Shown here piece by piece: positions 35,761 to 48,224 of a DNA stretch of 64,000 nucleotides. Source of the stretch: Dama dama. Taxonomy: Eukaryota > Chordata > Mammalia > Artiodactyla > Cervidae. The first letter of the stretch is position 1, and each line of letters begins with the position of its first letter. The stretch is taken from the NCBI RefSeq assembly GCF_033118175.1, contig NC_083698.1, positions 46,665,501 through 46,729,500 on the forward strand, given 5' to 3'. Below the pieces are notes generated by a model. That model saw only the letters and a list, made by a program, of their open reading frames with translations, made no database searches and was not told the DNA's origin. A program made the position numbers and the translations under genes.

Positions 35761-36850
35761 TGTTAATTAAATCACAATATTAGGAGATTCTCGCAGATAT
35801 TTAAAAATAAAGTTTAACAAAGCAGTTTGATTTTTATCCATAAAATTTTTAAAAATCTCACATACTTCTGTACAATTCTGCTAATGGTGGGATGAAATTG
35901 GCACTCTCATGCATTAGTGATGATCCTGAAAATTAACTGATGAATACCTACCAAAAATTAATTTGACAGATTTCAAGAGCCATGAAATTTTGGTGAAGTA
36001 GGACTGCATTTTAAAATATTTAAAAATGTACCAACTATGCAGAGTTATAAAAAATAGAAGCAACTTAAATGACCACAAAAGGGGAATAGGTAAGTAAAGT
36101 AAGTAAATTTATTCAGTGTCTAAACTCTGCCCAGTGACAGGACTGAGCCTAAAGTTGTGGACAGAACGAAAGGTTTGGAACAAATAGCTGTGGCCCAAAT
36201 TTGGAGGAGAAAACAATGAAAGAAGTTACTCAAGGAAACACTATGCATGGTTCCTAAAAATGGTAAGCTTACAAAAGCACCAAAAGAAAATGCTTATGAT
36301 GTAATATAAAGTGCAAAAAAAAAAAAAAAAAAAACCATGAAAGAAAATCTTGTCTGAGCACTCTGATTACAAGGATAGAAAAGTATAATAGGTAGAAAAT
36401 GGGAAGTTACAAGATGACAGTAAGTAATTAATTATTAGTGGACTATCTCCCCAAACTTTCTATAATGCAAGTACACAGTTGTGGCTCCAGGCAGAGATGC
36501 TGGAATCAGGCCTTCCGGCTCTGAATTCTCTCTCCTCACTCACCAGCTCTGTGACCCTTTGCTTCAATTCTGTCTGTAAAATGGGAATAAACACAGACTT
36601 CCCTCACAGAGTTGTCACGAAGTCTCAACAATAGAATATGGAAAACACTTCAAACCGGGGCTGACAGGTGCTGTTCTGGAAGATTTGCCATTGTTATTCG
36701 ATGACCTTCATAAACAGTAGGTGATTTTCATAATGAAACAAATAGATTTCTATTTCTCATGAAACACTGCAAAATACAAACCTACATGTACAATTAGAAT
36801 GGAACTTCTGAACTAGAAGGAAGCACCCGCAAGGCTCCTGTGGTACTTAC
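35761..36850. other. LAMB4 intron, nothing clear
   Basis: A run of A at 36316-36335; a MIR-like piece near 36500-36680 (CACCAGCTCTGTGACC). Otherwise unassigned. Confidence 0.45.
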
Positions 36851-36971
36851 AGAATCAACCAGGATGTGTGAATGAGCCTTGGACCTTCCTTCCAAAGGCT
36901 GGGAAAAATAGACATCAAGGGAATATTGTACATCTGGTTCTAAACAGATGGGTGTGGGAAGCAGCATGATT
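36851..36971 (-). pseudogene. LAMB4: LAMB4 exon: domain IV part 3
   Basis: A 121-base exon (1 + 40 codons) between AATACAG and GTAAGT. It reads IMLLPTPICLEPDVQYSLDV and ends SHILVDS. Frame and splice sites are intact. Confidence 0.9.
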
Positions 36972-37755
36972 CTGTATTAAAAGAAATAAAGCAAAAATTC
37001 AGTGTCATAAGTACAGTTATATAAACGAAGCAGCCATTGCATTTGGTGTGTTCCACATGTGCTGTGAAGCGGGTTCCACCGCCAGATGGAGGCTTGGTTT
37101 AGATCTAGACCAGTTCAGGTGGGCTGGGTGGTCAGTTCACACTCAGGTTCTCTCTGGCTGTACCACAGGATTGTGCCAAATAGCAAAACCTTGGGAGCTG
37201 GCCAAGGGGTGTCACGACTGCTCTGGGGAAAGGATGGAGCAAATGTCCTCCCTCCCATCTATCAGGCTAATATTAACAAGGTTTCTGTTTTATTCAGCCA
37301 CAAATCTCCAATGCAAAATTACTGGCCTGAAAGCTAGACTTTCGGCTGCTGAGATAACTCAAACTGAACACTGTACCCTTATTTTTGTAGCATTTCGTTT
37401 GTTCACATCTCCAGGCATCTGGGGGAACAGAAAACAAACATTCAGGATCAGAGTCAGGCTGTCTGGGCTGGAGCCCTGGTCCTGCCATACATCAGCTATA
37501 AAACTCAAGCAAGTCATCAAAATATTCTCAATTTCCTCCTCCTCTGATGAAGACAAGATCTACCTCATTGAGTTGTTAGGAAAATTCAATGTGATATTAA
37601 ATGTAAATCATAGTGTAGCATATAGTAAACACTTAATAACATTACAGTCTCCTTTGATACACCTCTTATCCCACATAGTTCGTGGTTACAAATTACTGAT
37701 AGACAAACGACACTCTGAGAAACCTTCAGCATTTGAGGCAGGTCCCCACGCGTAC

Positions 37756-37865
37756 CTGGAAGCTGCTGGGAAAGCCTGAGGCTTTGGCTGAGGGGTCTCA
37801 CGTGTGCAGTGCTTGCTTGCTCCAGTGGGGTTAATCACCATCTGGATGGTCCAGTCACCTGCAGA
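37756..37865 (-). pseudogene. LAMB4: LAMB4 exon: domain IV part 2
   Basis: A short exon (36 codons + 2) between TGTCTAG and GTACGC. It reads SAGDWTIQMVINPTGASKHC, then PQPKPQAFPAAS. The frame requires the TCTAG acceptor; the TCTGCAG seven bases further in would shift the frame to an early stop. The sequence is the least conserved domain IV exon, but no lesion is visible. A long plus-strand reading frame over this region (37048-37779) is antisense and not a gene. Confidence 0.85.
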
Positions 37866-38114
37866 CTAGACAGGCATCATATAAGGGCATGTTCCTGCAA
37901 GGATGCATGCACCAACATATTTCTAATGGATAGTGCACAGGATAAATTTGCCACCCAAAGTCTGCTTGGAAAATGGAGTTTTGCATTTGTGAGAAGAGAT
38001 TCACCCTCAGGCTTAACTGTCTGGTATTTGAATTATGATCCAGGTAGAAAGAATATTGTTTATGGCCATAGATGTAATTCCTGGGTCTAGAAAACCCCTG
38101 GGACTCCTGAAGGT

Positions 38115-38335
38115 CTAATCTTTCATTTTTTTTTAACTTTTTATCTTGTACTGAGATATAGCCAGTTAACAATGTAGGGATAGTTTCGGTGAGCAGGGAA
38201 GGCACTCAGTCACACATACACATGTATCCATTCTCCCCCAAACTCCCCTCCCACCCAGGCTGCCACAGAACATTGAGCAGGGTTCCCTGTGTGCACATGT
38301 CCATCTCAAACTCCCTATACCCCCTAAAAATCCAA
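38115..38335 (-). repeat. antisense L1 3' UTR piece
   Basis: CTTTTTATCTTGTACTGAGA ... ACACATGTATCCATTCTCC, as at 50343. Confidence 0.65.
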
Positions 38336-38516
38336 TCTTTAACATCTGTCTCCCAAAGAGTCAATTAACTCATCATGTTCTTGGATCACAGCACAAAGGG
38401 AAAAAAAGGAATCTTTCACAAAAGGATATATATTTCTTTCATACTATTGCATAAATATTCTTATATACATTTATATTATTTAATATTATATTACCAGATA
38501 TATTTACATGTGTATA

Positions 38517-38523
38517 AACACAC

Positions 38524-38575
<52 letters not shown>

Positions 38576-38576
38576 T
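38517..38576. repeat. compound microsatellite (CA)n(TA)n(GA)n
   Basis: ACACACACACACACATAC followed by TATATATATATATA and GAGAGAGAGAGAGAG. Confidence 0.93.
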
Positions 38577-39522
38577 GCATATATGCTAATTACCTAAACT
38601 CTAGAAGTCTCACAATCTGGAAAAGCTTTTTAAAGCTGTCAGATATATGTTCTGTCTATACAAAAATTTATATATATTTATACATACACATTTATATACA
38701 CATATCTTTTTAAAAAATGACATTCTTGTCATACTCACCAGGTCAAAGTGCCTTCAAGTCCCTTGTTTTTAATTTGTTAAGTGAGAAATTAAGAAGTATG
38801 TCATATTAAGAGTTTCAAAGTAGATCATCCACTCTGGTCATACAACAGACAATGAACCCTTTCAGAATGTGGTCCCCAGAGGGATTCTGAGACCATCCCC
38901 AGCCACATAAAATATTTTTTAGGGGAGATGGTCTATGGAGTTTCAGACCACCAAAGAAAAGATTATGCAAAGAAAACTCTAGATCAAGTGTTTTCTAATT
39001 TGGTTTCTCTTCTTTCTTAGCTATTTCTCAAAAGGCAGGGGAAGGGCTCAAAAGGGAGGAGGCAAGAGGACCAGGTTGGTTTGAGCTTTCCTTTTGTCTC
39101 CTGGTAAAATCCAAGTGCAAATAAATGCCTCTTCTGCATAACCATGAGTCTAAATCTCTGCACATATGTTGCTTATTACACTTTCAGGGGGAAAAATGTC
39201 ATAGGAGGGCAGGATTTGCATTATTTTAGTTATTTATTATTCTTATACAAACATTCCATCACCACTTCCCTAGACCTAGTATCTTAAATCTATAGCTCCA
39301 GCTTTAGTTTCTCTCCATGGAATAATGTGTGTGTACATATGGCTCCCTGTGTTGCTTTAATATCTTCAGGAAACCCTTTGGTTTACAATGCTCTCCAGAT
39401 GTTCAACTTTCTGCAAATCCTGTTATGATGAACCTAGGCAAGACTGGAATGGAAACACTTAGCTTGAAAATGTATTTCATTCAGCTTGGAACCACCATCA
39501 CAGAAGGGGAGTTAAAGGATAC
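38577..39522. other. LAMB4 intron, nothing recognised
   Basis: No element named. A GTGAGT on the minus strand at about 38737 looks like a donor but has no exon before it. Confidence 0.45.
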
Positions 39523-39708
39523 CTGAGTTTCATAGTGAATGGCAACTGTGAAATCCATGAGAACAGGGATGTTCCCCACAGCAAATCTCAAACCAGCCCC
39601 AGGGAGAACCCTGGCAAATCCAGGTCCTGTCCACGTAACAGGCATGCCAGGAACTGGCTCTCGGAGAAAGATGGAAACAGCAGGCAGTTGGTCAGAAGTC
39701 ACCGAGCC
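39523..39708 (-). pseudogene. LAMB4: LAMB4 exon: domain IV (LF) part 1
   Basis: A 62-codon exon that starts and ends on codon boundaries. It follows CTGTTTTAG and ends before GTATCC. It reads REPVPGMPVTWTGPGFARV then LPGAGLRFAVGNIP and ends AIHYETQ, typical of beta-chain domain IV. No stop or indel. The intron on its 5' side, 39709-50014, is the longest in the window together with the one at 27951-36850. Confidence 0.9.
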
Positions 39709-40685
39709 CTAAAACAGGAGAGGAATGAACACAACTTTGCCTAGAGTGAAGGGTTTGAAGAGAAAATTAAAAACCTCATGTAGTTCTTGACGTGTATATG
39801 ATCCATCTGAGTCCCGGATAAATTATTCCAACCAGGACACATTCCAGAATACCACGGAGAATAAAGTGCTGATTCTGCAGCTGTGGAACATATGTTACTG
39901 TATAGAATGATCACTTGGAAAGCAAGATCACCGGCCAGCACGTGAAGTACCCCATGTGTCATAAACTGAGTGATTCCACATTGGTGACTTTGGCTCTGGA
40001 TATGACTATGGAGCTCTGGTCAAAATATGAAGAGAAGGAAAATATTCCCATGCCTACTTCATGGATTTTGCCTAATTGTGCATGACAATGATAAAATCCA
40101 CATGGATTTATTTTTTCTAGATATTTCTTTCATGCAAATGTGAGAAATGATCTTCTCCCATCTGCTTAGGGGCACATGAGTACAAAACTGCTCACACGCT
40201 TGGTTGATTAGCAGCCCTGCTGGTCTCGATGCTGGATGTCAGCCTTGGACCATCTGGACCCCGTAGATAATACTTCCTTGATGACTTCTGCATCTGCCTC
40301 TCAACACTTCCAGCCTCCACTGGAATTCTGCCTCTTTCTTACTTTTTGCCTGTGTTGCTGCAACAGTCTCTTGGCTGTTCTCTCTGTGATCCCTCTAGTC
40401 CAATACATACCACACACTGCTGCCAAAGAGCATTTCAAACGCGTTCTCACTGCCAACAACCTCACGCCCAAATTACTTAGCCTGAAGTTCAAGTTGCTCT
40501 GTGATCTACCACAAACTGCTCTTCACTTGACAAATGTTTATTTAGTAACAATTCAATCCTGGCCTCTGAATCAGATGCAAAGATGAATAGACTAGAATCC
40601 CTGCCACAGAGGAGTTTAAGGTAAATAAGAAATGAGATGGAGGTGTGTGTAAACTCATCTCTGCAACATTTTCAAACTTTAAAAA
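39709..40685. other. LAMB4 intron, nothing recognised
   Basis: No exon or repeat family assigned. A plus-strand frame at 40236-40586 shows no family character. Confidence 0.4.
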
Positions 40686-40687
40686 AG

Positions 40688-40885
40688 TACTCTGGGGACA
40701 TCATTGGTGGTTCATTGGCTGACTCCATGCTTCCAATGCAGGGGGGCCTGGGTTCAATCCCTGGGTAGGAGAATTAGATCCTATATGCTGCAACTAAGAG
40801 TTCACATGCTGCAACTAAAGAACCTGTTCTAAGACATGGAGCAGTCAAATAAATAAAAATATTTTAAAAATAGTAAAATAATAAA
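40688..40885 (+). repeat. CHR-type SINE
   Basis: GGTTCATTGGCTGACTCCAT ... GGGTTCAATCCCTGGGTAGG and a tail of AATAAATAAAAAT. Confidence 0.8.
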
Positions 40886-40904
40886 ATTTTTAAAAGTATC
40901 TTGG

Positions 40905-41560
40905 AAATTGCAGCAGACAGTGTAGGTGCCCCATGGGATCCCCTTTACTTAGTTGGCACATCCATTCCCCATTTGTTGTACAAGTGTGACTTCTAACAGC
41001 TCACACTTGCCCCTTGTCTGGAGAATTTGCCTCTCACATCCCCACCACTATGCCTAGGGTAGCTCACAGCCAATGACTGCCTGTGTGTTAGTCACTCAGT
41101 CATGTCCAACTCTTTGCAACCCCATGGACTGTAGCCCGCCAGGCTCCTCTGTCCATGGGATTTTCCAGGCAAGAATACTGGAGTGGGTTGCCATTTCCTT
41201 CTCCAGGGGATCTTCCCAACCAAGGAATCAAACCCAGGTCTCCTGAATTGCAGGCAGATTCTTTACTCTCTGAGCTACCGGGGAAGCCACCAATGACTGT
41301 CTGATAGGGTATAAAAGGCTAGCCCTGTGGTCTCAAGAGGTAGGAAAACTTAATCTGCAGTTTATGTTTCTGATTTTCTCTATGGGTCAATCCAAGGTTT
41401 GTTTTGCCTGAGACCACCTTTGACTCTTTCTCCCTCTCCATCTTATTTCCTTCATTCTCTTAAAGAGTTTTCCCAAAGAAGACTGCCTTTGTAAATCACC
41501 TGCACATGACTCCAGTCTCAGGCTCTGACCTGAAATAGTTGGTGGCAGACAGTGTATACC
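40905..41560 (+). repeat. unnamed interspersed repeat, copy 2, with Bov-tA inside
   Basis: TAACAGCTCACACTTGCCCC and GGCTAGCCCTGTGGTCTCAA match 43110-43615 in order. The SINE at 41084-41289 splits it. Confidence 0.5.
41084..41289 (-). repeat. Bov-tA SINE with target-site duplication
   Basis: Flanked by CCAATGACTGCCTG (41070-41083) and CCAATGACTGTCTG (41290-41303), 13 of 14 bases equal. Confidence 0.93.
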
Positions 41561-42540
41561 TAAAAGCAGACTCGAAGATGCATTCCTGGAGGGGAATCAC
41601 TCACTGTTCAGGTGGCAACAAGGACCTCAGTGGGTAACATGTGTTGATGACCCTTGTGGAGCAGCAGAGCCATTGCTAAAACTGTCATCTGGGGCTAACT
41701 GGGACAGGATAAAGAGGGAAGGGGAGGCACTGACATGAGCAATATTTCTGGCATCGACAGATACGGGTTATGAGGACTGTGGGCCCGGATGGTTACTATT
41801 GGCTGTCATTGGTACATGTCTTAATTCTTGGGTAGGGACAAAGAATTCCACTACTATAAAGCTGCTGGGTGGTCACACTCCTGCATAGAGTGGGCTTAAG
41901 AAGCAAACGGGCAGAGCCAGCTTCACGGGCATATAGCCTGTGCAGCTGCATGGGACCCCGTGCATAGAAGGACCCCATGCTTGGTTTAATGCTCATTTAA
42001 GAAGTTGTTTCCTAAGTGAAATGTCTTGGGACAATGGAGCATGCATAAGGACAGAAGATATATGCACAGTGTATGTCTGCCTCTTTGCTGCCCCGTTTGC
42101 ATGCAGGGCACACGCTGCCCAGGAGCATGGGATTCAAGTGGACCTACTATGCTTAGGCATTCAGTGAGATTCAGAGGGAACACAAAGTAAGTGCGCTACA
42201 TCTATGACTAAGTAAGCAGGGGTGCCAACAGCTCCAAGAAGCTGCGTTTTCTGTTCCAACCAGAAATTTCTTTGAAAGCAGAAAGAAGGGAATGACATTC
42301 TAAGAAACACATTATTCATGTTACTTCCTTGTGTCAGCCAACTACTTACACTGAAAATGATAACTAGAAGGAAAGAGGACAATAGGCAACTCAGAGTTTC
42401 TTTTCCTTTCAGTTCCTCCTCACTCATCAATAAGCTGAAGGTATTGTTGGTCAAACACACACTAAGACATGAAATGACAGCTGAGTTAGTTTTGTACAGC
42501 ATTCCCATTGTTCTAGGAAGAATAAAATATATATGCATGG
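41561..42540. other. LAMB4 intron, nothing recognised
   Basis: No element assigned. Several short frames on both strands at 41796-42551 have no protein character. Confidence 0.4.
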
Positions 42541-42705
42541 TGATGGTTTAGTCACTAAAGTGTGTCTGATTCTTTTGCAACTCCATGGACTGTAGCCCAC
42601 TAGGCTCCTCTGTCCATGGGATTTTCCAGGCAAGATTACTGGAGTGGGTTGCCATTTCCTTCTCATATATATATATATATATACACACACATACATACAT
42701 ACATA
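42541..42705 (-). repeat. partial Bov-tA SINE ending in (AT)n(AC)n
   Basis: GGTTTAGTCACTAAAGTGTG ... GGGTTGCCATTTCCTTCTC, then ATATATATATATATAT and ACACACATAC. Confidence 0.88.
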
Positions 42706-42967
42706 TATGACTCCAAAATAAAAATTGTGTAATTTCAATGATTATGTGTAAGATTTAAGTGCTCTTATGTTTGCAATTAAAATTGGCATTGCATGCTATG
42801 GAGATGAATAGTATAATTCATGCTAATAATTAAAATTTTTAATATTTCTTTACTTAGAATGACATTAAATAGCATATAAAATATTTTGACAAGTTGAGAG
42901 GCAGAGACTATGGAAGAAAGTAAATTAATATTTTGCTATCTTCAAGGGGCCCTTTCCTCATTTTTTA

Positions 42968-43076
42968 TTTTGGCTGAGCATTATTCAGGATCTTAGTTTC
43001 CCTGTCAGGGATCAAACCCATACACCCTGCAGTAGAAGGATGGAGTCCTAACTATTGGACTGCAAGGGGAGTCCCC
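42968..43076 (-). repeat. CHR-type SINE
   Basis: GTTTCCCTGTCAGGGATCAA ... ATTGGACTGCAAGGGGAG. Confidence 0.8.
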
Positions 43077-43109
43077 CTAATTTCTCAATTAGGGGGCTCT
43101 GCATTTAAT

Positions 43110-43615
43110 TTCTATTTTACCCTGGCCCTGCCCATGGGTCTGAGCATGCCAGGAATGAGCTGGATTGATGCTGCTAGTGTACCACATGGTTCCCTTTATT
43201 GGACCACTCTATCTTGCCACCAGTTCCTGGGACTGTTAGCTGCTATGTCTCACCACTGCTCCCTTCTTCTGAGAACTGCCCTTGGCTGAAGGGAACTGCC
43301 TCACTTGGGAGGTGATCTGGGTCTGCCCTGGCAGTTTGTAGCCATGACTGCCTGACATGAGAATACAACAGGCCAGCCCTGTGGCCTCAATGGAGGACAA
43401 CTCTATGGTGCAATGTACACTTCAGAGTTTCCCCAGGGAAGAAGGCAAGGCTAGACTACCCTAGATGCCATCCTTGCCTCCCTTTTCCCCCGCCCCAGCC
43501 TCCTGCCCTCCTTCCTGACTGGTTTCTCCTGATGAGCACTCCTTCAATAAAGCACATGCATTCAGATCTCTGTTGCAGTCTCTGTTTCTAGGAAACCCAG
43601 CCTAAGACAGTGATT
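43110..43615 (+). repeat. unnamed interspersed repeat, copy 3
   Basis: Longest of three copies; ends AATAAAGCACATGCATTCAG and AACCCAGCCTAAGACAGTG, which looks like an LTR or old LINE 3' end. Confidence 0.5.
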
Positions 43616-43954
43616 AAGGATGTATGCATATGCACACATATACTTATGTAAAACTAAAAGTTTCACCAAAAAATATGCCCTTGCTTTATAGTCTTCTGTC
43701 ATACTAAGTTGATCCAAGTCAATTGATTTCATGACCTACTTACCAACAGGCATGACCTGCAGTTTGAAAATTACTGACCTATGGGACCCTAGAGATGGAA
43801 ACAATTACTTATGTCTGGATGTTAGGGTAGTGAATGTCACAGAAAGACAAATCTGAATTAGGTCTTAAAGGATGACTACAAGTTTTCCAAGTGAGTAATA
43901 CAGAAGTAGTTGTTTCAGGTGAGAGTCAGGAGAGGAGTCTGTGGCTGTTTACAA

Positions 43955-44395
43955 CAGTGTTTCTCAAAGTGCTTCCAGGGACCACTCATGTTACTAGGGG
44001 TGCTTGGCAAATATGCAGATTTCTTCTTTTCCCCCAAATGATCCAAAAAGTATTTATTAAAAAAAATCATTATGCCAAACATCTCAAATATCTAAATCCA
44101 ATTAAAGATCACAAAATGTATGTATGTTTTCCTAAAGTCTCTGCAGATTTCCAAATTGAGCATCACTGCTCTAGAGCTACACTGTCTAATTGAACTTCCT
44201 GCAATAATGAAAATGTTCCATATCTGCACTATCCAGTATAGAAGTCCAATGTGGCTACAGAGTTACTTGAAAAAATATGCAGGTTTCATGACACTAGTCA
44301 GATTCCCCGATTCAGCATCTCCAGTGGAAGGCCCTAGCGTCTGCATTCTAAACAAATTCCCCGGGTGATACTTCTGTGCAGTAAAATCTGGAAGT
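43955..44395 (+). repeat. MER5-type fossil, interrupted
   Basis: GTGTTTCTCAAAGTGCTTCC at the left and CCCCGATTCAGCATCTCCAG, CATTCTAAACAAATTCCCC at the right. Confidence 0.6.
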
Positions 44396-45346
44396 TCACT
44401 GATCTGTGCCACTGGGAACAAGGGCACTCCAACCCTTCTTTTTTCAGGAGGACTTCAAATTGAGATGCCTGGAGTCAGAGAAGGCTTTATGGACAGGGGA
44501 CATGGGGATAGACAAGCAGAAGAGCAAAACTGCTTTGACGTGCACATGAACCTGAACGGAGGACCACCACTCATGAAGCCTTCTCCGATCCTCTCGGCTG
44601 GAGGTGGTTTTCCTTAAGGGAAATTCATAACATGTTTTGTGCACCTCTTCACGCACCCCACCCTGAAATGCATTCATTGTTTGTGTACATGCCTCATTTC
44701 TTCCACAAAAATCTCAAGGGCACGCTCTATGTCTAGGTGTTTCTGTTTTCATTCTTTCAATCAAGAAAGTCTCTTAGGCACCAAGAACTGTTTCAAGTGC
44801 TGGTTGTATGAACAGGACAGCCAACATTTGCTTTCTTTTGCTTTTCCAACATGTCCCTTCATGCAAACACACACGAATGCTCGGTAAAGACCCCGGCATA
44901 ATGAATGAACAAATAGACCTAAAGTTATCCTGCCTTTAATTAAATAGTAGTTGAATGGCCACAGGGTTTTCTGGTCTCCTCTAGCCTGCAGAAGCTATTG
45001 GAGGCAGGGCCCTGAGGAGGCAGCATCACCCTGACACTCATATCCAGCACTGATCAACTATAACCATTTCAGAATCAAGAGCATAGTCACACAGCATCCC
45101 CAGGGACACCAACATGTCCTTTGTCTTCAACCAGGAAGACAGCCATTTCTCAGCATTGTACGTCTCCTTTTTAAAAAGACAAGAAAATATGAAAGCACAG
45201 TCTGACTCTTCAACTCTCTAGAATCTTACTTTCCCAAGGTTTTCACACTGAAGAGAAATAAAGCTAATGAAGTTTTTTCCAGAGGCTCTAGTTACTTTGA
45301 GTGTGCGTCTTCCTTTCCTTCACTCTATTCTTGAGGATATTAAGAG
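44396..45346. other. LAMB4 intron, nothing clear
   Basis: Unassigned; L2-like tail possible near 44880-44910. Confidence 0.4.
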
Positions 45347-45440
45347 CTTAGAGTGACTGAGCACTTACATGAGCCAGGCATGGGTCTAAGGGCATTACCC
45401 AGGTTATTTGCTTCTAGCAGAATAGACAATGACCCTGAAG
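45347..45440 (+). repeat. probable MIR SINE
   Basis: GACTGAGCACTTACATGAGC ... GGCATGGGTCTAAGGGCATT. Confidence 0.65.
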
Positions 45441-46197
45441 AAATGGTTTACCTCATTCTGTTCATCTGCTTGTATGCTTTGCTGATGTTTTCTCAGTATT
45501 ATATTTCCTTTGTCAATTATGAAATCATCTCCTTGTTGCTGGAAATACACATCGCATGTAGGCAAAGCTGTTGCTAATATCTTAAAAAGAAAAGAAATGG
45601 TAGTTTAAGTAACAAACAACAGTTTCAATTTTATCATAGTTGAAAAGTTTCAGATTCTACAAGAATTTAAAAGGGAATCATGATTCTCACTTAATAGCCT
45701 TGGGAGGAAGTCATGGAGCCAGCGTAAAATTTTTTGTTTTTCTGTGAAAATGTGAAATTTTGGGTGGTTATAAGGCTATGTGTTGAGTTTTCTTTTCAAG
45801 GGCTATTATACTAGTGTAATTCTAAACTGGGAAAACATTTCTTCTTTGCTATTGGTTTTATGGTGTTTTGACCATTAACAATATGCATGATGTACCGACT
45901 CAAAGATTTATTAGATGTTGTAATTTTGACACCTCCAGACCAATTTCTCTTAGTTCTCATGGTCTGTAAAATTTGGCTTTAAACGTTCCCATAAGAGATT
46001 ATGTCAGGATAGCAAAATTCCACCAACTAAACTTAAACAGCAGAATTGCATCCATGCAACTGCAGTTTCCTTTAAATCCTGGGTTTTGTGGGACCCACTT
46101 TTATATTATCTCCTAGTCATTCAGTTAGAATTCATTCAGTCATTCATACACAGTTAGAATCTCCAATTGTTCATTTCCAAGTTTTCACTATACCCGG

Positions 46198-46405
46198 TGT
46201 GTTAGTCACGCAGTTGTGTCCGACTCTTTCTGATGTCATGAACTGTAGCCCTCCAGGCTCCTCTGTCCATGGAATTCTCCAGGCAAGAATACTAGAGTGT
46301 GTAGCCATTCCCTTCTCCAAGGGATCTTCCCAAGCCAGGGATCAAACCTGGGTCTCCTGCATCACAGGCAGATTCTTTATTGTCTGAGCCACCAGGGAAG
46401 CCCCT
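46198..46405 (-). repeat. Bov-tA SINE
   Basis: TGTTAGTCACGCAGTTGTGT ... GAGCCACCAGGGAAGCCCC. Confidence 0.93.
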
Positions 46406-46767
46406 ATATGTTTGCTTGATGTTTCACTGTTAGTTTTACAGACAAAGTTTTTAATTTCACAGATGCTCTGGTTGTTCATTGTGAGTGGGAAGCCCTGAGC
46501 CCTCTATTCTAGTGGTCACTGTTCAGACTCTTGAGCAGGCTGTTCAGTCAGCTCCTTTGGACAGGACCCACAGGCTTATGTTTATTCGTCCTCTTCATTT
46601 TTTCCCCTTCACTAATTATGTTCACCTTACAACACAAAATCATAAACTATTTTACTAATTTTACACAGAAAACATATTATGGAATACTATATTAGATGCC
46701 ATACTATGTTAAATTCAATCAATATTAACTTTTGTGGCCACGTTTAATTTCTATAAGAAAACAAGTC

Positions 46768-46920
46768 AGGTGCTTCCCAAACTGTGTACAAATCACCTGG
46801 GGATCTTGCTAACATGCAGACTGGATTCAGTAGGTCTAGATGGGGGCTGAGAGTCTCCAAGTCTAATGAATCCACAAATGATGCCACTATTATTGGTCTG
46901 CACACCATATTTTGAGTAGC
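46768..46920 (+). repeat. MER5-type fossil
   Basis: TTCCCAAACTGTGTACAAAT and CTTGCTAACATGCAGACTGG. Confidence 0.65.
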
Positions 46921-46927
46921 AAGGATG

Positions 46928-47280
46928 TTGCCATAGACTGAATGCTTTTGTCCCCCTGCTAAATTCCTATGTTGAAATCGAATCCCCATGGTGATGGTAT
47001 TAGGAGGTGGGGTTCTGGGAGGTGATTAGGTCATGAAGGCAGAGTCCTCATGAATGGGATTAGTGCCCTTATAAAAGATGCCTGAGAGAAATCCCTTGTT
47101 ATGGGAGGACTTAGTGAAAAGACAGCCCTCTAAGAACCAGGAAGTGGGTCTCAGACATTGCATCAGTAGGTACCCTGACCTTGGATTTCCTAGCCTTCAG
47201 AACTGTGAGAAATAAGTTCATGGTGTTTACAAGCCATCTGGTCTATGGTATTTTTAGCGGCCTGCACAGACTAATAAAGA
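46928..47280 (+). repeat. MLT1-type LTR (MaLR, ERVL-related), solo
   Basis: ATAGACTGAATGCTTTTGTC, GGTGATTAGGTCATGAAGGC and AGAACTGTGAGAAATAAGTT are diagnostic of MLT1. No internal retroviral region adjoins it. Confidence 0.8.
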
Positions 47281-47336
47281 TTAGATAGACAGGTAGGTAG
47301 ATATGGATGGATGGATAGATATAGATATATAGATTT
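47281..47336. repeat. GATA/GGAT-type microsatellite
   Basis: TAGGTAGATATGGATGGATG followed by GATAGATATAGATATATAG. Confidence 0.85.
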
Positions 47337-47627
47337 TTGAAGACCTACCAAGAAAGTTAATTGTCATTCTTCTTAGCTCTCCAATTTGAGTATTAAAACA
47401 ATTACTTGTAAGACGCGTTTTGGATTCATGTCCTTGTGTGTCTCCGTTTTCCATCCTCTCTCTTCTCCCTGAACCTGGCCCCTTCTCCATCCCTGTCTGG
47501 ACTACTGCAGATGGTGCTGCTCCAAACTAGACTCTTCTCCGCTGGATGGTGTCTATGAGGACACAGAGGACAGTCTTCATCATGTCATTCCTTTGCTCAG
47601 AAAGATTCAAAATTTAGCCTCTTTAAT

Positions 47628-47838
47628 GGTGGTGGTTTAGCTGCTAAGCTGTGTTTGACTCTTGCAACACCATGGACTGTAGTGCACCAGGCTTCTCTGT
47701 CTGTGGATTTTCCAGTCAAGAATACTGGAGTGGGTTGTCATTTCCTTCTCCAGGGGATCATCCCGACCCAGGGGTCAAACTCGAGTCTCCTGCATTGAAG
47801 GCAGACTCTTTACTACTGAGCCACCAGGGAAGCCCAGC
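47628..47838 (-). repeat. Bov-tA SINE
   Basis: GGTTTAGCTGCTAAGCTGTG ... GAGCCACCAGGGAAGCCC; flanked by AGCCTCTTTAATGG on both sides, a target-site duplication. Confidence 0.93.
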
Positions 47839-48224
47839 CTCTTTAATGGGAAAATCTAATTTTATCTTCCAGTACTTCTTCTCTATGTAAACTTTCTGTT
47901 CTACCTGTGAATACACCTGCATTGTTTCTCCTCTGAGTTATTACTTGGAACTTTTCTGACTGGATTGTCCTCTCCCCTAGTCTACCAGTGGAAACACTTA
48001 ATTAGTTTCAAGTCTCAGTCCAGATGATTCTACCTGTGTGTTAAGTCTATTCATGGCTCTAAAATCCTGAAGCACTTACGGACGCTTCCTGTTCTCCGGC
48101 ACTGTCCCTGTCTTGAGCTATTTATGAAAAGTATTAGTTGTGGTTAAAAACTTCTGGAGGGCAGAGACCTTAACTAATCCTTTTCTATGCCAGTCAGCCT
48201 GGGTCTCAGCATATGCACTGGCTA

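Noticed and set aside
37048..37779. A 243-codon open frame on the plus strand
   Set aside because: It runs antisense to LAMB4 domain IV exons and intron, has no start context or family character, and is a chance frame.
38700..38760. GTGAGT on the minus strand as the end of a missing domain IV exon
   Set aside because: No open laminin-like sequence precedes it; the real exon is at 37756-37865 and fits the phase.
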